Part shown: positions 1 to 9,265 of the stretch, piece by piece
Numbering within the stretch: position 1 is the first letter of the stretch
How the letters are laid out: each line of letters starts with the position of its first letter
DNA from: Pseudomonas promysalinigenes
Lineage (GTDB): Bacteria > Pseudomonadota > Gammaproteobacteria > Pseudomonadales > Pseudomonadaceae
Direction of reading: 5' to 3'
Length of the DNA: 64,000 bases
NCBI RefSeq assembly: GCF_014269025.2
Contig: NZ_CP077094.1
Location: 806,001-870,000 of the forward strand
The notes under the pieces: model-generated
Seen by the model: the letters and a program-made list of their open reading frames with translations, nothing else
Database searches by the model: none
What the model was told of the DNA's origin: nothing
Program-made: the position numbers and the translations under genes

Positions 1-1092
1 ATGCAGCAAGGTGACCAGCACCCGGCAACCGGAAGCGCCAATCGGATGCCCCAGGGCGATTGCACCGCCATTGACGTTGACCTTGCTGGCATCCCACTGC
101 AGTGCCTTACCCACCGCCAGGGCTTGAGCGGCGAACGCTTCGTTGGCTTCGATCAAGTCCAGGTCAGCCAACTGCCAGCCCGCTTTGTCCAGGCAGCGTT
201 GGGTTGCAGACACAGGGCCGATGCCCATGATCGCTGGGTCCACCCCTGCGCTGGCATAGCCGGCAATCTTTGCCAGTGCCGGCAGCCCGAGGGCCTGGGC
301 TTTGCTGGCGCTCATCAGCAATACGGCGGCGGCGCCATCGTTCAGGCTGGAGGCATTGCCGGCGGTAACGCTGCCATCTTTCTTGAACGCTGGGCGCAGC
401 TTGGCCAGCGATTGGGCAGTGGTGCCGGGGCGAGGCTGTTCATCGCGGTCGAAGACCAAGGGCTCGCCTTTTTTCTGCGGCATCACAATTGGCGTGATCT
501 CGGCCTTGAAGCGCCCGGCATCGATGGCCTCTACCGCCTTGCGCTGTGAGTCGGCGGCGAACGCGTCCTGCTGCTCCCGGCTCAATTCATAGTTGTCCGC
601 CAGGTTTTCCGCAGTGATGCCCATGTGATAGTCGTTGAAGGCATCCCACAGGCCATCGCTGATCATGGTGTCGATCAGTTGGCCATGGCCCATGCGTTGG
701 CCGGTGCGCGCCGAAGGCATCACGTACGGGGCCAGGCTCATGTTCTCCTGGCCTCCGGCGATCACCACCTCGGCGTCTCCGCAGCGTATTGCCTGGGCCG
801 CCAGGTGCAGAGCCTTCAGGCCAGAGCCACAGACTTTGTTCAGGGTCAGGGCCGGTACGCTGTAAGGCAGGCCAGCCTTGATCGCGGCCTGGCGCGCAGG
901 GTTCTGCCCAGCCCCCGCGGTCAGCACCTGGCCAAGAATGACTTCGTCGACCTGAGCCGGGTCCAGCCTGGTCTGCGCCAGCAGCTGCTTGATCACTGCC
1001 GCACCCAGATCGACCGCGGGCACTGTGGCCAGGGCGCCCTGGAAGCTGCCGATGGCGGTACGGGTTGCGGCGACGATGACCACGTCGTTCAT
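1..1092 (-). CDS. Acetyl-CoA acetyltransferase (thiolase), 3' end cut off by the window
   Basis: Thiolase II family, which condenses two acetyl-CoA to acetoacetyl-CoA or runs the reverse cleavage. The start codon is at 1092 and the frame stays open to base 1, giving 364 residues of a family usually near 393. The acylated cysteine is in [10 protein letters not shown] (about residue 88) and the histidine motif in [15 protein letters not shown] near the window edge. The C-terminal catalytic cysteine motif lies outside. The 228 bases between this start and the agmatine operon hold no other gene that I can support and should contain the promoter. The degradative or biosynthetic role cannot be decided from sequence. 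Confidence 0.93.
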   Translation of the reverse strand, partial: MNDVVIVAATRTAIGSFQGALATVPAVDLGAAVIKQLLAQTRLDPAQVDEVILGQVLTAGAGQNPARQAAIKAGLPYSVPALTLNKVCGSGLKALHLAAQAIRCGDAEVVIAGGQENMSLAPYVMPSARTGQRMGHGQLIDTMISDGLWDAFNDYHMGITAENLADNYELSREQQDAFAADSQRKAVEAIDAGRFKAEITPIVMPQKKGEPLVFDRDEQPRPGTTAQSLAKLRPAFKKDGSVTAGNASSLNDGAAAVLLMSASKAQALGLPALAKIAGYASAGVDPAIMGIGPVSATQRCLDKAGWQLADLDLIEANEAFAAQALAVGKALQWDASKVNVNGGAIALGHPIGASGCRVLVTLLH

Positions 1093-1320
1093 GTTGTTGT
1101 TCTCCGGGCAATGGGCGTAGTGCTGCCAGCATCGGCGGGATGGGCTGATTTGTTAAGTTTGTTTTTCTTTGTGATTGATGTGAAAAGCCAATGAATGCGC
1201 GCTTAGGCCGTGGCGGCCACTGGGCAGCGTGCTGGTCGAGGCCAGCGCAGCCCATGGGGTTGCGCGCCTGGGGCGGTCGACCTCACGACCGATTGACCGT
1301 TGCAGGCATGCGCCAGGCGA

Positions 1321-2427
1321 CTATGCCGGGCACTGGTGCGTCACGCAGTGGATACCGCCGCCACCGGCAGCAATGGCATCGATGTCCAGCTGTACGATTT
1401 CGCGCCCTGGGTACAGCACTGCCAAGAGCGCCCTGGCTTTCTCATCGGCCTGTGCATCGCCGAACTGCGGTGCGATGACTGCGCCATTGATCACGAAGTA
1501 GTTGATGTACCCCGCCGCGAAATCATCGTTGCCCCGGTTGAATTTGTTGCGCCGCCCGTGCATTGGGGGTGATACGACGTGTATTTGCAAACGCCTGCCT
1601 TGGGCATCGGTGGCTTGCTTGAGAATCTCCAAATGCTTGCGGGTCACTTCGTAGTCATAGGAGTCCGGATCATTGTCCAGGTTGGCGATGACCACCCCCG
1701 GACGAACGAAGCGCGCATAGAAATCCACGTGCCCATCCGTGATGTCCTTGCCTGCGATACCCGGCAGCCAGATGACTTTATCCAACCCCAGACGCGCTTT
1801 GAGCTCAGCCTCGACCTCGGCCTTGCTCCATTGCCGGTTGCGGTTGGCATTGACCCAGCTGCTCTGCGTCATGATGCCAGTGCCATGGCCGTCCACCTCG
1901 ATGGCACCGCCTTCGCCGACCAGTTCGCTGCGCTGGTAACGCGCGTTGGCCAGGCTGGCAACGCGCCTGGCCAGTAGCGCGTCGTTGCGATGGCGTTGTT
2001 TGTTGCCCCAACCGTTGAAGTTGAAGTCTACGGCTGCCAGAGCGCCCTCATCGTCGAGCACGAAATTGGCGCTGATGTCGCGCATCCATATATCGTCCAG
2101 GTCGCACTCGACAAACGTTGTGTTGCCGCTGGCGCAGTGCTGTTCGGCAAGCTCGCGTTCGTCGGGGCGACAAAAGACGGTGACCGGTTGATAGCGCGCA
2201 ATGGCCTGGGCGATTCGGCCGAGGGCTACCTGTACATCGGCGGTGAAGTCTTCCCAGATTGCCTGCTGGGCACCGAATGCGATGAACGCGCGTTGCTGGG
2301 GCTCGCCCTCGTCCGGCATGAACCAGCGCCCAGGCTCCTCGGCACGGGCAAGGCCCAACGGCAGCCCCAGCCCGGCACCCAGGCCTGCGGCTAGCGACAG
2401 TTGCAGAAAGGTTCGACGGTTTGGCAT
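1321..2427 (-). CDS. Agmatine deiminase-like protein with a twin-arginine signal (Agu2A'-type)
   Basis: Peptidylarginine/agmatine deiminase family, 368 aa, last gene of the agmatine operon. The N-terminus carries a Tat signal (NRRTFLQ, then a hydrophobic stretch ending near ARA-EE, residues 1-30), so the enzyme is predicted to fold in the cytoplasm and be exported to the periplasm. Catalytic elements match cytoplasmic AguA: GEGGAIEVDG, ITDGHVDF and the nucleophile cysteine in GGGGIHCVTHQ at the C-terminus. Agmatine to N-carbamoylputrescine is the expected reaction. It starts 3 bases after the binding-protein gene ends, so they are co-transcribed. It matches the agu2A' gene I recall from P. 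aeruginosa; substrate and export are inferred. Confidence 0.88.
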   Translation of the reverse strand: MPNRRTFLQLSLAAGLGAGLGLPLGLARAEEPGRWFMPDEGEPQQRAFIAFGAQQAIWEDFTADVQVALGRIAQAIARYQPVTVFCRPDERELAEQHCASGNTTFVECDLDDIWMRDISANFVLDDEGALAAVDFNFNGWGNKQRHRNDALLARRVASLANARYQRSELVGEGGAIEVDGHGTGIMTQSSWVNANRNRQWSKAEVEAELKARLGLDKVIWLPGIAGKDITDGHVDFYARFVRPGVVIANLDNDPDSYDYEVTRKHLEILKQATDAQGRRLQIHVVSPPMHGRRNKFNRGNDDFAAGYINYFVINGAVIAPQFGDAQADEKARALLAVLYPGREIVQLDIDAIAAGGGGIHCVTHQCPA

Positions 2428-2430
2428 GGC

Positions 2431-3516
2431 TCAGTCCTGTGCGGTCTTGAAGCGAGTCCACACGCGCATGCGTGCTCGCATGTCGGCTTGTGGAATATCG
2501 CGGCCCGGGATCAGCCGGGCATAGGTGGCGGGGGCCAGGTAGATATCGGGGTTGTCGCGCATCCGTGCGTCCACCGCTGGGCGGGCTTTGGCACTGGCGG
2601 TCGGGTAGCCTGTGAAGTTGCTGATGGCAGCCATGTTTGCCGGGCGCATCACGAAGTTGATGAAACGATAGGCGTATTCCGGGTGCTTGGCATCGACGGG
2701 GATGGCCATGGTGTCCATCCACACCGTTGTGCCCTGGCGGGGCACTCGGTACTGGAAATCCAGCTGCTTGCCGGCCGCTTCGGCCGTGCGTTGGGCTTGG
2801 ATCACGTCGCCGCTGTAGCCCAGTGATAGGCATAGGTTTTCGTTCACCAGCTCGGTCACCGGTTGCGACTGGAATTTGCGGATGTAGGGGCGTACCGCCT
2901 TGAGCAGCTCGCTGGCGGCGGCCAGGTCTTCGCGCTTGGCGCTGCGCGGCTCACGCCCCAGATAGTTGAGCACCACGGCCAGTACTTCGTCAGGAGAGTC
3001 GATGATCGAGATGCCGCAATCGGCGAACTTGGCGGCCAGTTCCGGTTTGAACAACAGATCAAGGTTGTCCAAAAGCGCACCGGGCATGCGCTGGCGAATT
3101 TTCTCGGCATTGCCGGTCAGGCCGATGGTGCCCCAGGTGTAGGGGACGGTGGCTTTGCTGGCGTTGGGGTATTGCGCGTGCAGCGCGCGCAGCCCTGGCT
3201 CGATATCCCCGAGTGCCTCCAGGCGGCTCTGGTCGAGCGGTTGCAGGCTGCCGGCACGCATCAGCCGTTCGGCCACGGTGTCACCAGGGAACACCAGGTC
3301 GTAGCCACTGCGCCCGGACATCAACTTGGCCTCCAATACCTCGCTGCCGTCCATCACGTCGTAGATCACCTGGATACCGGTTTCTGCGGTGAACCGCTTG
3401 AGTGTGTCTTCAGCGAAGTAATCGGCCCAGTTGTACAGGCGCAGCGTAGGTTGGTCGGCATGGGCCTGGCTTGTGCAGATGGCCAGGCCCAGTGCGGCGA
3501 AAAGATGGCGTACCAT
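2431..3516 (-). CDS. Periplasmic polyamine-binding protein (PotF/SpuD-like)
   Basis: Solute-binding protein of spermidine/putrescine ABC importers, 361 aa. It has a Sec signal peptide cleaved near QAHA-DQP (about residue 20), then the family opening LRLYNWADYF and the conserved segments YDVMDGSEVLE and GYDLVFPGD. It sits 2 bases after aguB and 3 bases before the exported deiminase. No ABC permease or ATPase gene is present in the operon, so it must either serve a transporter encoded elsewhere or act as a sensor or scavenger. Putrescine, agmatine or spermidine are the likely ligands from context. Confidence 0.9.
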   Translation of the reverse strand: MVRHLFAALGLAICTSQAHADQPTLRLYNWADYFAEDTLKRFTAETGIQVIYDVMDGSEVLEAKLMSGRSGYDLVFPGDTVAERLMRAGSLQPLDQSRLEALGDIEPGLRALHAQYPNASKATVPYTWGTIGLTGNAEKIRQRMPGALLDNLDLLFKPELAAKFADCGISIIDSPDEVLAVVLNYLGREPRSAKREDLAAASELLKAVRPYIRKFQSQPVTELVNENLCLSLGYSGDVIQAQRTAEAAGKQLDFQYRVPRQGTTVWMDTMAIPVDAKHPEYAYRFINFVMRPANMAAISNFTGYPTASAKARPAVDARMRDNPDIYLAPATYARLIPGRDIPQADMRARMRVWTRFKTAQD

Positions 3517-3518
3517 GT

Positions 3519-4415
3519 TCAGGCCCTCGGGTTGAGTGAGTGCTGACCATCCAGCGTCAGTAGGGGCGCATACATCTGCGGCCGGCGGTCGCGGTAGATA
3601 CCCCAGCTCAGACGGTCCTCGCGCATGCCCGCCAAGTCCAGATCGTGCAGCCAGATGCCGCTGCTGGCGCGGTCGGCCTCGGTGAGCATGGCGCCCTTGT
3701 GGTCGCAGATGAACGATGAGCCGTAGAACACCATGCTCAGTGATTCATCGCTGCCAGCCACTTCCCTGCCGACGCGGTTGGCCGCCACCACGGGCACCAG
3801 GTTAGCGGCGGCATGGCCGCGCATCGCCACCTGCCAGTGGTCGCGCGAGTCCAGCTCCATGCAGCCGGGCTCCGAACCGATGGCGGTCGGGAACAACAGC
3901 ACTTCAGCGCCCATCAGTGCCAGGCAGCGGGCCGTTTCCGGAAACCACTGGTCCCAGCAGATGCCGATGCCCAGCCGGCCGAAGGCGGTGTCCCAGACTT
4001 TGAAACCGGTATCGCCAGGGCTGAAGTATTCCTTCTCTTGGTAGCCGATGGCGTTGGGGATATGGGTTTTGCGGTAGACGCCCAGCAGCCGGCCATAAGC
4101 ATCGGCCACCGTCAATGAATTGAAGAAAGCGTTGCCGGCCCGCTCATACCAACTCAACGGCAGCACCACGCCGAGTTCGCCGGCCAGGGCTGCGAAGCGT
4201 TGCAAGATCGGGCTGCTGGGGTAGGGTTGGGCCAGTGCCTGGTGTTTGTGGTCCTGCTCGATGCAGAAGTAGGGTGTGGCGAACAGCTCTTGCAGCAGGA
4301 TCACCTGTGCGCCTTGGGCGGCGGCCTGGCGCACCAGTTGCTCGGCGCGCTCGAGGTTGCCTGGCAGGTCCCAACTGCAGGGCATCTGGGTGGTGGCCAC
4401 GCGCAGCAGGCTCAT
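3519..4415 (-). CDS. aguB: N-carbamoylputrescine amidase AguB
   Basis: Nitrilase-superfamily amidase, 298 aa, which hydrolyses N-carbamoylputrescine to putrescine, CO2 and ammonia. The Glu-Lys-Cys triad is visible: Glu in LLQELFATPYF, Lys in YRKTHIPN and Cys in GIGICWDQWFPE. I chose the ATG at 4415 because it overlaps the upstream stop codon as ATGA, a translational-coupling arrangement; an upstream in-frame ATG would add 11 unconserved residues inside aguA. It acts directly after the agmatine deiminase encoded by the preceding gene. Confidence 0.95.
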   Translation of the reverse strand: MSLLRVATTQMPCSWDLPGNLERAEQLVRQAAAQGAQVILLQELFATPYFCIEQDHKHQALAQPYPSSPILQRFAALAGELGVVLPLSWYERAGNAFFNSLTVADAYGRLLGVYRKTHIPNAIGYQEKEYFSPGDTGFKVWDTAFGRLGIGICWDQWFPETARCLALMGAEVLLFPTAIGSEPGCMELDSRDHWQVAMRGHAAANLVPVVAANRVGREVAGSDESLSMVFYGSSFICDHKGAMLTEADRASSGIWLHDLDLAGMREDRLSWGIYRDRRPQMYAPLLTLDGQHSLNPRA

Positions 4416-5452
4416 GGCTGCACCTGGGGTTGCTGCTGGGTGATGCAATGGATGCCGCCGCCGCCGTGCGCAATGGCATCGATGCGCACCGGTACGATTT
4501 CACGGCCCGGGAATGCCTGGGCGAGCTGCTCGGCGGCGTTCTGGTCAGCGGCAATGCCGTAAGCCGGCATGATGATCGCGCCGTTGGCGATGTAGAAGTT
4601 GGTATAGGACGCGCAGAACACCTCAGCATCCTGATCCACCGCAGCGCTGGCTTCGTATAGGTCCAGCAGTTCGAAATGCCGGCCATGGGCGTCGGTCGCC
4701 AGTTCCAGGGCGCGGCGGTTTTCCCGGACCACTTCGGCGTAGACCGAGCCATGCTCATGGGTGGCATCGACCAGCAAAACACCAGGGCGGGCAAATGCGC
4801 AGACACCGTCGACATGGCCGTCGGTCATGTCGCCTGTGACGTATTCTGGGTCTCCCGGCAGCCAGATGGTTTTGCTGATGCCCAGGTAGCGGGCAAAGCA
4901 AGCTTCGAAGGTCGCCTTGTCGATACCTGGATTGCGGTTGGGGTTGAGCAGCACCGACTCTGTGGTGATCAGCGTACCCTGGCCATCCACATGAATGGCG
5001 CCCCCTTCGTTGCACAATGCGGTACTGAAGCCGTCCACACCCAGATGGTCGAGGATGCGGCGCCCAAGGCTGCGGTCTAGATCGTACTGCGATTTACCGC
5101 CCCAGGCGTTGAAGCGCCAGCTCAGGCCGGCCAGGCCGTGCTGCGGGTGGCAGATAAAGGTCGGGCCGCTGTCCCGGCACCAACTGTCGTCAACGGCCAG
5201 TTCGATCAGTTCGATATTGGCACCGCACAGCGCACGGGCACTGGCCATGGCCGATGGGTCGACCACCATCCTGACGGGCTCGAAGCGTGCGATCGCGGCC
5301 GCTACTCGGGCAAAGTCGCGCTGTACGTCGGGCAGGCTGACTCGCCAGCCGCTCTCCCATTGGGCCTGGTTGCTAGGCCAGACCATCCAGGTTGCTGCGT
5401 GGCGGGCCCATTCCGCAGGCATACGCCAGCCGCTGTCGGCAGACAGGTGCAT
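4412..5452 (-). CDS. aguA: Agmatine deiminase AguA (cytoplasmic)
   Basis: Converts agmatine to N-carbamoylputrescine and ammonia. It is 346 aa with no signal peptide, unlike the second copy at 1321-2427. Family motifs are NEGGAIHVDGQGT, LLNPNRNP, MTDGHVDG and the C-terminal catalytic cysteine in GGGGIHCITQQ. It is the first gene of the four-gene minus-strand operon and overlaps aguB by 4 bases. The start faces a LysR gene across 136 bases, so the promoter and regulator site should lie in 5453-5588. With AguB it completes agmatine to putrescine. Confidence 0.95.
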   Translation of the reverse strand: MHLSADSGWRMPAEWARHAATWMVWPSNQAQWESGWRVSLPDVQRDFARVAAAIARFEPVRMVVDPSAMASARALCGANIELIELAVDDSWCRDSGPTFICHPQHGLAGLSWRFNAWGGKSQYDLDRSLGRRILDHLGVDGFSTALCNEGGAIHVDGQGTLITTESVLLNPNRNPGIDKATFEACFARYLGISKTIWLPGDPEYVTGDMTDGHVDGVCAFARPGVLLVDATHEHGSVYAEVVRENRRALELATDAHGRHFELLDLYEASAAVDQDAEVFCASYTNFYIANGAIIMPAYGIAADQNAAEQLAQAFPGREIVPVRIDAIAHGGGGIHCITQQQPQVQP

Positions 5453-5588
5453 AGTGAACTCCGATTCTATTAAGGTTTTTTATCAACGAAGCCCGCCGTC
5501 GCGGGTGTTGATGGCCATGCTAGGGCTATGAAAGCGGGGTGACAAACGATAGATTTAGTAGAAAACTGATTAGCAGAGCTTATCGATC

Positions 5589-6446
5589 ATGCTCAAGTAC
5601 TGGCCCCCACTCAATGCCCTCAGGGGCTTCGAAGCCGCCGCACGGCTGGGCAGCTTTCATAAAGCCGCACAAGCCCTGAACCTCACCCAATCAGCCATCA
5701 GCCAGCAAATCCGCAGCCTGGAAACCTACCTGGAACAGCCCCTGTTTCATCGCAGTGGCCGCGCGGTGAGCCTGACCGATGCCGGCCAAGATCTGCTGAG
5801 CACCACCCAGTCTATGCTCCAGCACCTGGCAGTGGGCATCCGCCGCCTGGAGCAGTACCGCAAACCCAACCAGCTGGTGGTCAATACCAGCCCCGCTTTC
5901 GCTCGGCACTGGCTGCTGCCACGTTTGGCCGATTTCCATCAGCGCTGCCCGCAGGTGGACCTATGGCTGTTCACCAGCTTCGAGGTCCCCGATATGGCCA
6001 GCGAAACCATCGACCTGGCCATCCGTGACGACCTCAGCGCCCAAGCTGAGTGCAGCTTCACCGTATTGCATCAGGACGCCCTCTACCCAGCCTGCCACCC
6101 AACATTGCTGCAAAGCCCTGCGCAAATGCGCACTACTTTGCACGGAGAGCGCGAAATGGACTGGAGCCATTGGCAATTGGAAGGCGGTGAGGATGTAGGG
6201 CAGCAGGCCAAGGGGCTGAATTTTTCAGACCCAGGGCTGTTGCTGGATGCGGCCAGCGAAGGCCTGGGGGTTGCCTTGGTGAGCCAGTTGCTGGCCCAAC
6301 GCGTGGTGCAGGAGGGGCGCCTGCAGGCGCTGTCCGAGCAGCGGGTACGTGGGCCAGCCTGGGCTTGCCTGGTCCATCGTGACAGCCAGGACGATCCACT
6401 GGCCCGACAGTTCCTGGGGTGGTTGCGTGATCGATTGCAGGCGTGA
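5589..6446 (+). CDS. LysR-family regulator, probably of the adjacent agmatine operon
   Basis: LysR-type transcriptional regulator of the GcvA-like group, 285 aa. The N-terminal winged helix-turn-helix is residues about 6-65 (LNALRGFEAAARLGS, then QSAISQQIRSLE as recognition helix), followed by a substrate-binding domain. It is transcribed away from the agmatine operon with 136 bases between the two starts, the usual layout for a LysR protein controlling its divergent neighbour. Agmatine or N-carbamoylputrescine as inducer is inference. Classical AguR of P. aeruginosa is, as I recall, TetR-like, so this operon uses a different regulator class. Confidence 0.88.
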   Translation: MLKYWPPLNALRGFEAAARLGSFHKAAQALNLTQSAISQQIRSLETYLEQPLFHRSGRAVSLTDAGQDLLSTTQSMLQHLAVGIRRLEQYRKPNQLVVNTSPAFARHWLLPRLADFHQRCPQVDLWLFTSFEVPDMASETIDLAIRDDLSAQAECSFTVLHQDALYPACHPTLLQSPAQMRTTLHGEREMDWSHWQLEGGEDVGQQAKGLNFSDPGLLLDAASEGLGVALVSQLLAQRVVQEGRLQALSEQRVRGPAWACLVHRDSQDDPLARQFLGWLRDRLQA

Positions 6447-6451
6447 CCGGC

Positions 6452-6469
6452 GTTTGAATCGCCTCAAAC
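6452..6469. promoter_or_regulatory. 18-bp palindrome upstream of fabV
   Basis: GTTTGA, six bases, then TCAAAC form a perfect inverted repeat. It begins 5 bases after the LysR stop and lies about 110 bases before fabV. There is no T-tract, so a terminator is unlikely; an operator for a dimeric regulator of fabV is possible. Which protein would bind is unknown. Confidence 0.4.
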
Positions 6470-6576
6470 ACCCCGTAATATGTGTCGGATAACCTGCGGG
6501 GGTAGTCTCACCCTCGATCAAACGGAATCGCCCCCGCTGGCGCTTCCTCCGGCATTAACCTGACGAGGTACAGACA

Positions 6577-7788
6577 TTGGCCATCATTCATCCTAAGGTT
6601 CGCGGTTTCATCTGCACCACGACTCACCCGAAGGGCTGCGAGCTCAACGTCCGTGACCAGATCGAAGCCACCCGCAAGCTGGGCGTGCGCGAGGATGGCC
6701 CGAAGAAGGTCCTGGTCATCGGTGCTTCCAGCGGCTACGGTCTGGCGGCTCGCATTACCGCAGCCTTCGGCTTCAAGGCCGACACCCTGGGCGTGTTCTT
6801 CGAAAAGCCCGGTACCGAAACCAAGGCCGGTACTGCCGGCTGGTATAACGCTGCTGCCTTCGACAAGTTCGCCAAGGCCGAGGGCCTGTACAGCAAGTCG
6901 ATCAACGGCGACGCCTTCTCCGACGAAGCCCGCGCCAAGGTCATCGAGCTGATCAAGAACGAAATGGGCGGCAAGGTCGACCTGGTCATCTATTCGCTGG
7001 CCTCGCCTGTGCGCAAGCTACCGACGACCGGCGAAGTGGTGCGCTCGGCGTTGAAGCCAATCGGCCAACCGTACAAGTCGACTGCAATCGACACCAACAA
7101 GGATACGATCATCGAGGCCAGCATCGAGCCGGCCACTGAGCAGGAAATTGCCGATACCGTCACCGTGATGGGTGGCCAGGACTGGCAGCTGTGGATCGAC
7201 GCTCTGGCGGGCGCGGACGTACTGGCCGAAGGCGTGCGCACCGTAGCCTTCAGCTACATCGGCACCGAAATCACCTGGCCAATCTACTGGCACGGTGCCC
7301 TGGGCCGGGCCAAACAGGACCTGGACGAAACCGCACTGCGTCTGGACCAGAAGCTGGCCGCTGAAGTGAAAGGCGGCGCCAACGTGGCGGTGCTCAAATC
7401 GGTGGTCACCCAGGCCAGCTCGGCCATTCCGGTGATGCCGCTGTACCTGTCGATGGTGTTCAAAATCATGCAGGAAAAGGGTGTTCACGAAGGCACCCAG
7501 GACCAACTGGACCGCATGTTCCGTGACCGCCTGTATCGTGCTGACGGCGCACCGGCCGAGGTCGATGAAAAGGCCCGCCTGCGCCTGGACGACTGGGAGC
7601 TGCGTGACGACGTGCAGGACGCCTGCAAGGCGATGTGGCCGCAAGTGACCACCGAAAACCTGTTCGAGCTGACCGACTACGCCGGTTACAAGAAACAGTT
7701 CCTGAACCTGTTCGGCTTCGAGCGCGCTGACGTCAACTACGACGAAGATGTGGCTACCGATGTGAAGTTCGACTGCATCGAGCTGTAA
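6577..7788 (+). CDS. fabV: Trans-2-enoyl-ACP/CoA reductase FabV
   Basis: NADH-dependent enoyl-ACP (and enoyl-CoA) reductase that finishes each fatty-acid elongation cycle; FabV enzymes are known for poor triclosan sensitivity. It is 403 aa, near the family length. The cofactor region is [13 protein letters not shown] (about residues 49-61) and the catalytic Tyr-x8-Lys pattern is visible in [11 protein letters not shown]. The start is TTG at 6577, preceded by a GAGG ribosome site about 9 bases upstream; the protein opens [10 protein letters not shown] as in other FabV proteins. It is monocistronic, with a strong terminator downstream. Confidence 0.96.
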   Translation: MAIIHPKVRGFICTTTHPKGCELNVRDQIEATRKLGVREDGPKKVLVIGASSGYGLAARITAAFGFKADTLGVFFEKPGTETKAGTAGWYNAAAFDKFAKAEGLYSKSINGDAFSDEARAKVIELIKNEMGGKVDLVIYSLASPVRKLPTTGEVVRSALKPIGQPYKSTAIDTNKDTIIEASIEPATEQEIADTVTVMGGQDWQLWIDALAGADVLAEGVRTVAFSYIGTEITWPIYWHGALGRAKQDLDETALRLDQKLAAEVKGGANVAVLKSVVTQASSAIPVMPLYLSMVFKIMQEKGVHEGTQDQLDRMFRDRLYRADGAPAEVDEKARLRLDDWELRDDVQDACKAMWPQVTTENLFELTDYAGYKKQFLNLFGFERADVNYDEDVATDVKFDCIEL

Positions 7789-7913
7789 GCTGCGAGGCTT
7801 CATTGGGCTAGCGCAGGCGAGTGTTTGCCAGTCCAGCCCAAGGGGTTCGCTTCACCGCCGTTCGCGGGTTTAGCCATGAACTGCTGTGCCCCTGCCCGGG
7901 GAGACCAGCATGA

Positions 7914-7956
7914 GGCCCCTACTGCCTGTTATTAGCCAGTAGGGGCCCTTATTTTT
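7914..7956 (+). terminator. Rho-independent terminator after fabV
   Basis: An 11-bp stem (GGCCCCTACTG pairing with CAGTAGGGGCC) is closed by a 12-base loop and followed by a run of six T. It ends fabV transcription, 125 bases after the stop and just before the next gene. Confidence 0.85.
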
Positions 7957-7991
7957 TGCTAGTTTTGGCGCATCACAACAGGATGCGCGAC

Positions 7992-8900
7992 ATGAGCAGC
8001 CTCACCCAACCTGCTACCGCATTTCGCCAGGCCGCAGCCGACGGCTACAGTCTGGGCGGCTTCTGCTGGCGACACGCCCAGCCCGACAGCCAGCGACCTC
8101 TGGTGATCATCAATGCGGCCACTTCGGTTCGCTGCCGCTATTACTCGCGCTTCGCCAGCTACCTGTTCGCTCACGGCTGCGATGTACTGACCTACGACTA
8201 CCGCGGCATCGGCGAGTCTCGCCCGCACGCATTGCGCGGCTTCCAGGCTTCGTGGAGCGATTGGGGGCGGCTGGACTTCGAAGCCATGTTGGCCCACGCT
8301 GCCACGCAGTTTCCTGGCCAGCCAGTGAGTGTGGTGGGCCATAGCTTCGGCGGTTGCGCCGTGGGCCTGGCCCCGTCGGCAGGGCAGGTGCGGCGGGTGG
8401 TGATGGTAGGGGCGCAGTTTGCCTATTGGCGCGACTATGCACCTGAGCAACGCTGGCGGCTGCTCGGCAAATGGCATGTAGCGATGCCGTTACTCACCCG
8501 TCTGTTCGGTTACTTTCCTGGCAAGCGCCTGGGCTGGATGGAGGATACCCCCACTGGGGTGGTCAAGGACTGGACGGCCCGCACCGAGCGCTATGAGCAT
8601 CGGCCCAGCGGCCGCTACCTGCCAGAAATGCCATTTGCTCAAGTACGCGCAGCGACGTTGGCGATCAGCCTGACCGATGACCCGTTCGGCACCGTAGCGG
8701 CTACAGAGCGGCTGCTGAGTTACCTGCAGGGCGCCGAGCGTTGGCACCTGCGCATAGCCCCTGTGGATATCTCGGTCGAGCAGATCGGCCACTTCGCGTT
8801 TTTCCACGACAGGTTTCGCGCCAACTTGTGGCCGATTGCCCTGCAATGGGTCAAGTGCGGCAGTTTGCCTGCCAATGGGCCAGGGCAGCTGATCCGCTGA
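7992..8900 (+). CDS. Alpha/beta hydrolase (serine hydrolase)
   Basis: Cytoplasmic alpha/beta-hydrolase-fold protein, 302 aa, with the nucleophile elbow GHSFGG (serine nucleophile) and an upstream YDYRGIGESR loop as in S33/lipase-like hydrolases. The catalytic histidine is probably in QIGHFAFFHDR near the C-terminus. ATG 7992 is preferred because an AGGA lies 8-9 bases upstream; ATG 7983 and an upstream TTG are also in frame. Substrate cannot be predicted. It follows the fabV terminator, so it is transcribed separately. Confidence 0.82.
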   Translation: MSSLTQPATAFRQAAADGYSLGGFCWRHAQPDSQRPLVIINAATSVRCRYYSRFASYLFAHGCDVLTYDYRGIGESRPHALRGFQASWSDWGRLDFEAMLAHAATQFPGQPVSVVGHSFGGCAVGLAPSAGQVRRVVMVGAQFAYWRDYAPEQRWRLLGKWHVAMPLLTRLFGYFPGKRLGWMEDTPTGVVKDWTARTERYEHRPSGRYLPEMPFAQVRAATLAISLTDDPFGTVAATERLLSYLQGAERWHLRIAPVDISVEQIGHFAFFHDRFRANLWPIALQWVKCGSLPANGPGQLIR

Positions 8901-8923
8901 TCACCCGGCCTGGCCCGATGCCA

Positions 8924-9265
8924 TCAAACGTTGCGCTTGAGCGGTTGAGCGGCGAACTTCACGCCCGCCAGCCCGTGTTTGATCAACGCCCGAATATTGC
9001 CATGGTCGCTGCCTTCAGGGGTGGCCAGCACATCGCGATAATGTTCGCCGAAGGCCAGCAGTGCCTGCTCGTCGCTCAGCCCTTCCAGCAGAGCCAGGCC
9101 CAAGGTTTTGCACGACCCTTCGTTCTGCCCTGCGGCATTTTCCACGCCACCGTTGTTGAATGCCTGGGGCTGGTAGCTGTAGTTGCTGGCGATGAACGCC
9201 AGGGTATCTGCGAAAAGGTGTTGGCCGCTGGCCAGGCTGCTGCGCAGGGTGTTCAGATCAGTCAC
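8924..9265 (-). CDS. HopJ-family small protein
   Basis: 113-aa protein of the family named after HopJ (a putative type III effector), seen from NYSYQPQAFNNGG, NEAGQNEGSCK-like and TPEGSDHGNIR segments. The family is widespread in bacteria without type III secretion, so an effector role is doubtful here. The start is GTG at 9265, which overlaps the upstream TGA as GTGA, implying translational coupling to the DUF1244 gene. It is the last gene of the folM operon, and its function is unknown. Confidence 0.8.
   Translation of the reverse strand: MTDLNTLRSSLASGQHLFADTLAFIASNYSYQPQAFNNGGVENAAGQNEGSCKTLGLALLEGLSDEQALLAFGEHYRDVLATPEGSDHGNIRALIKHGLAGVKFAAQPLKRNV

Noticed and set aside
7789..7910. Additional hairpin after fabV before the main terminator
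   Set aside because: Only short imperfect pairing (GGGCT...AGCCC) without further support; the strong terminator downstream explains the region.
8924..9265. Evidence for a type III secretion effector (HopJ)
   Set aside because: The family is common in non-pathogens, no secretion or chaperone genes are near, and the gene is in a pterin operon.
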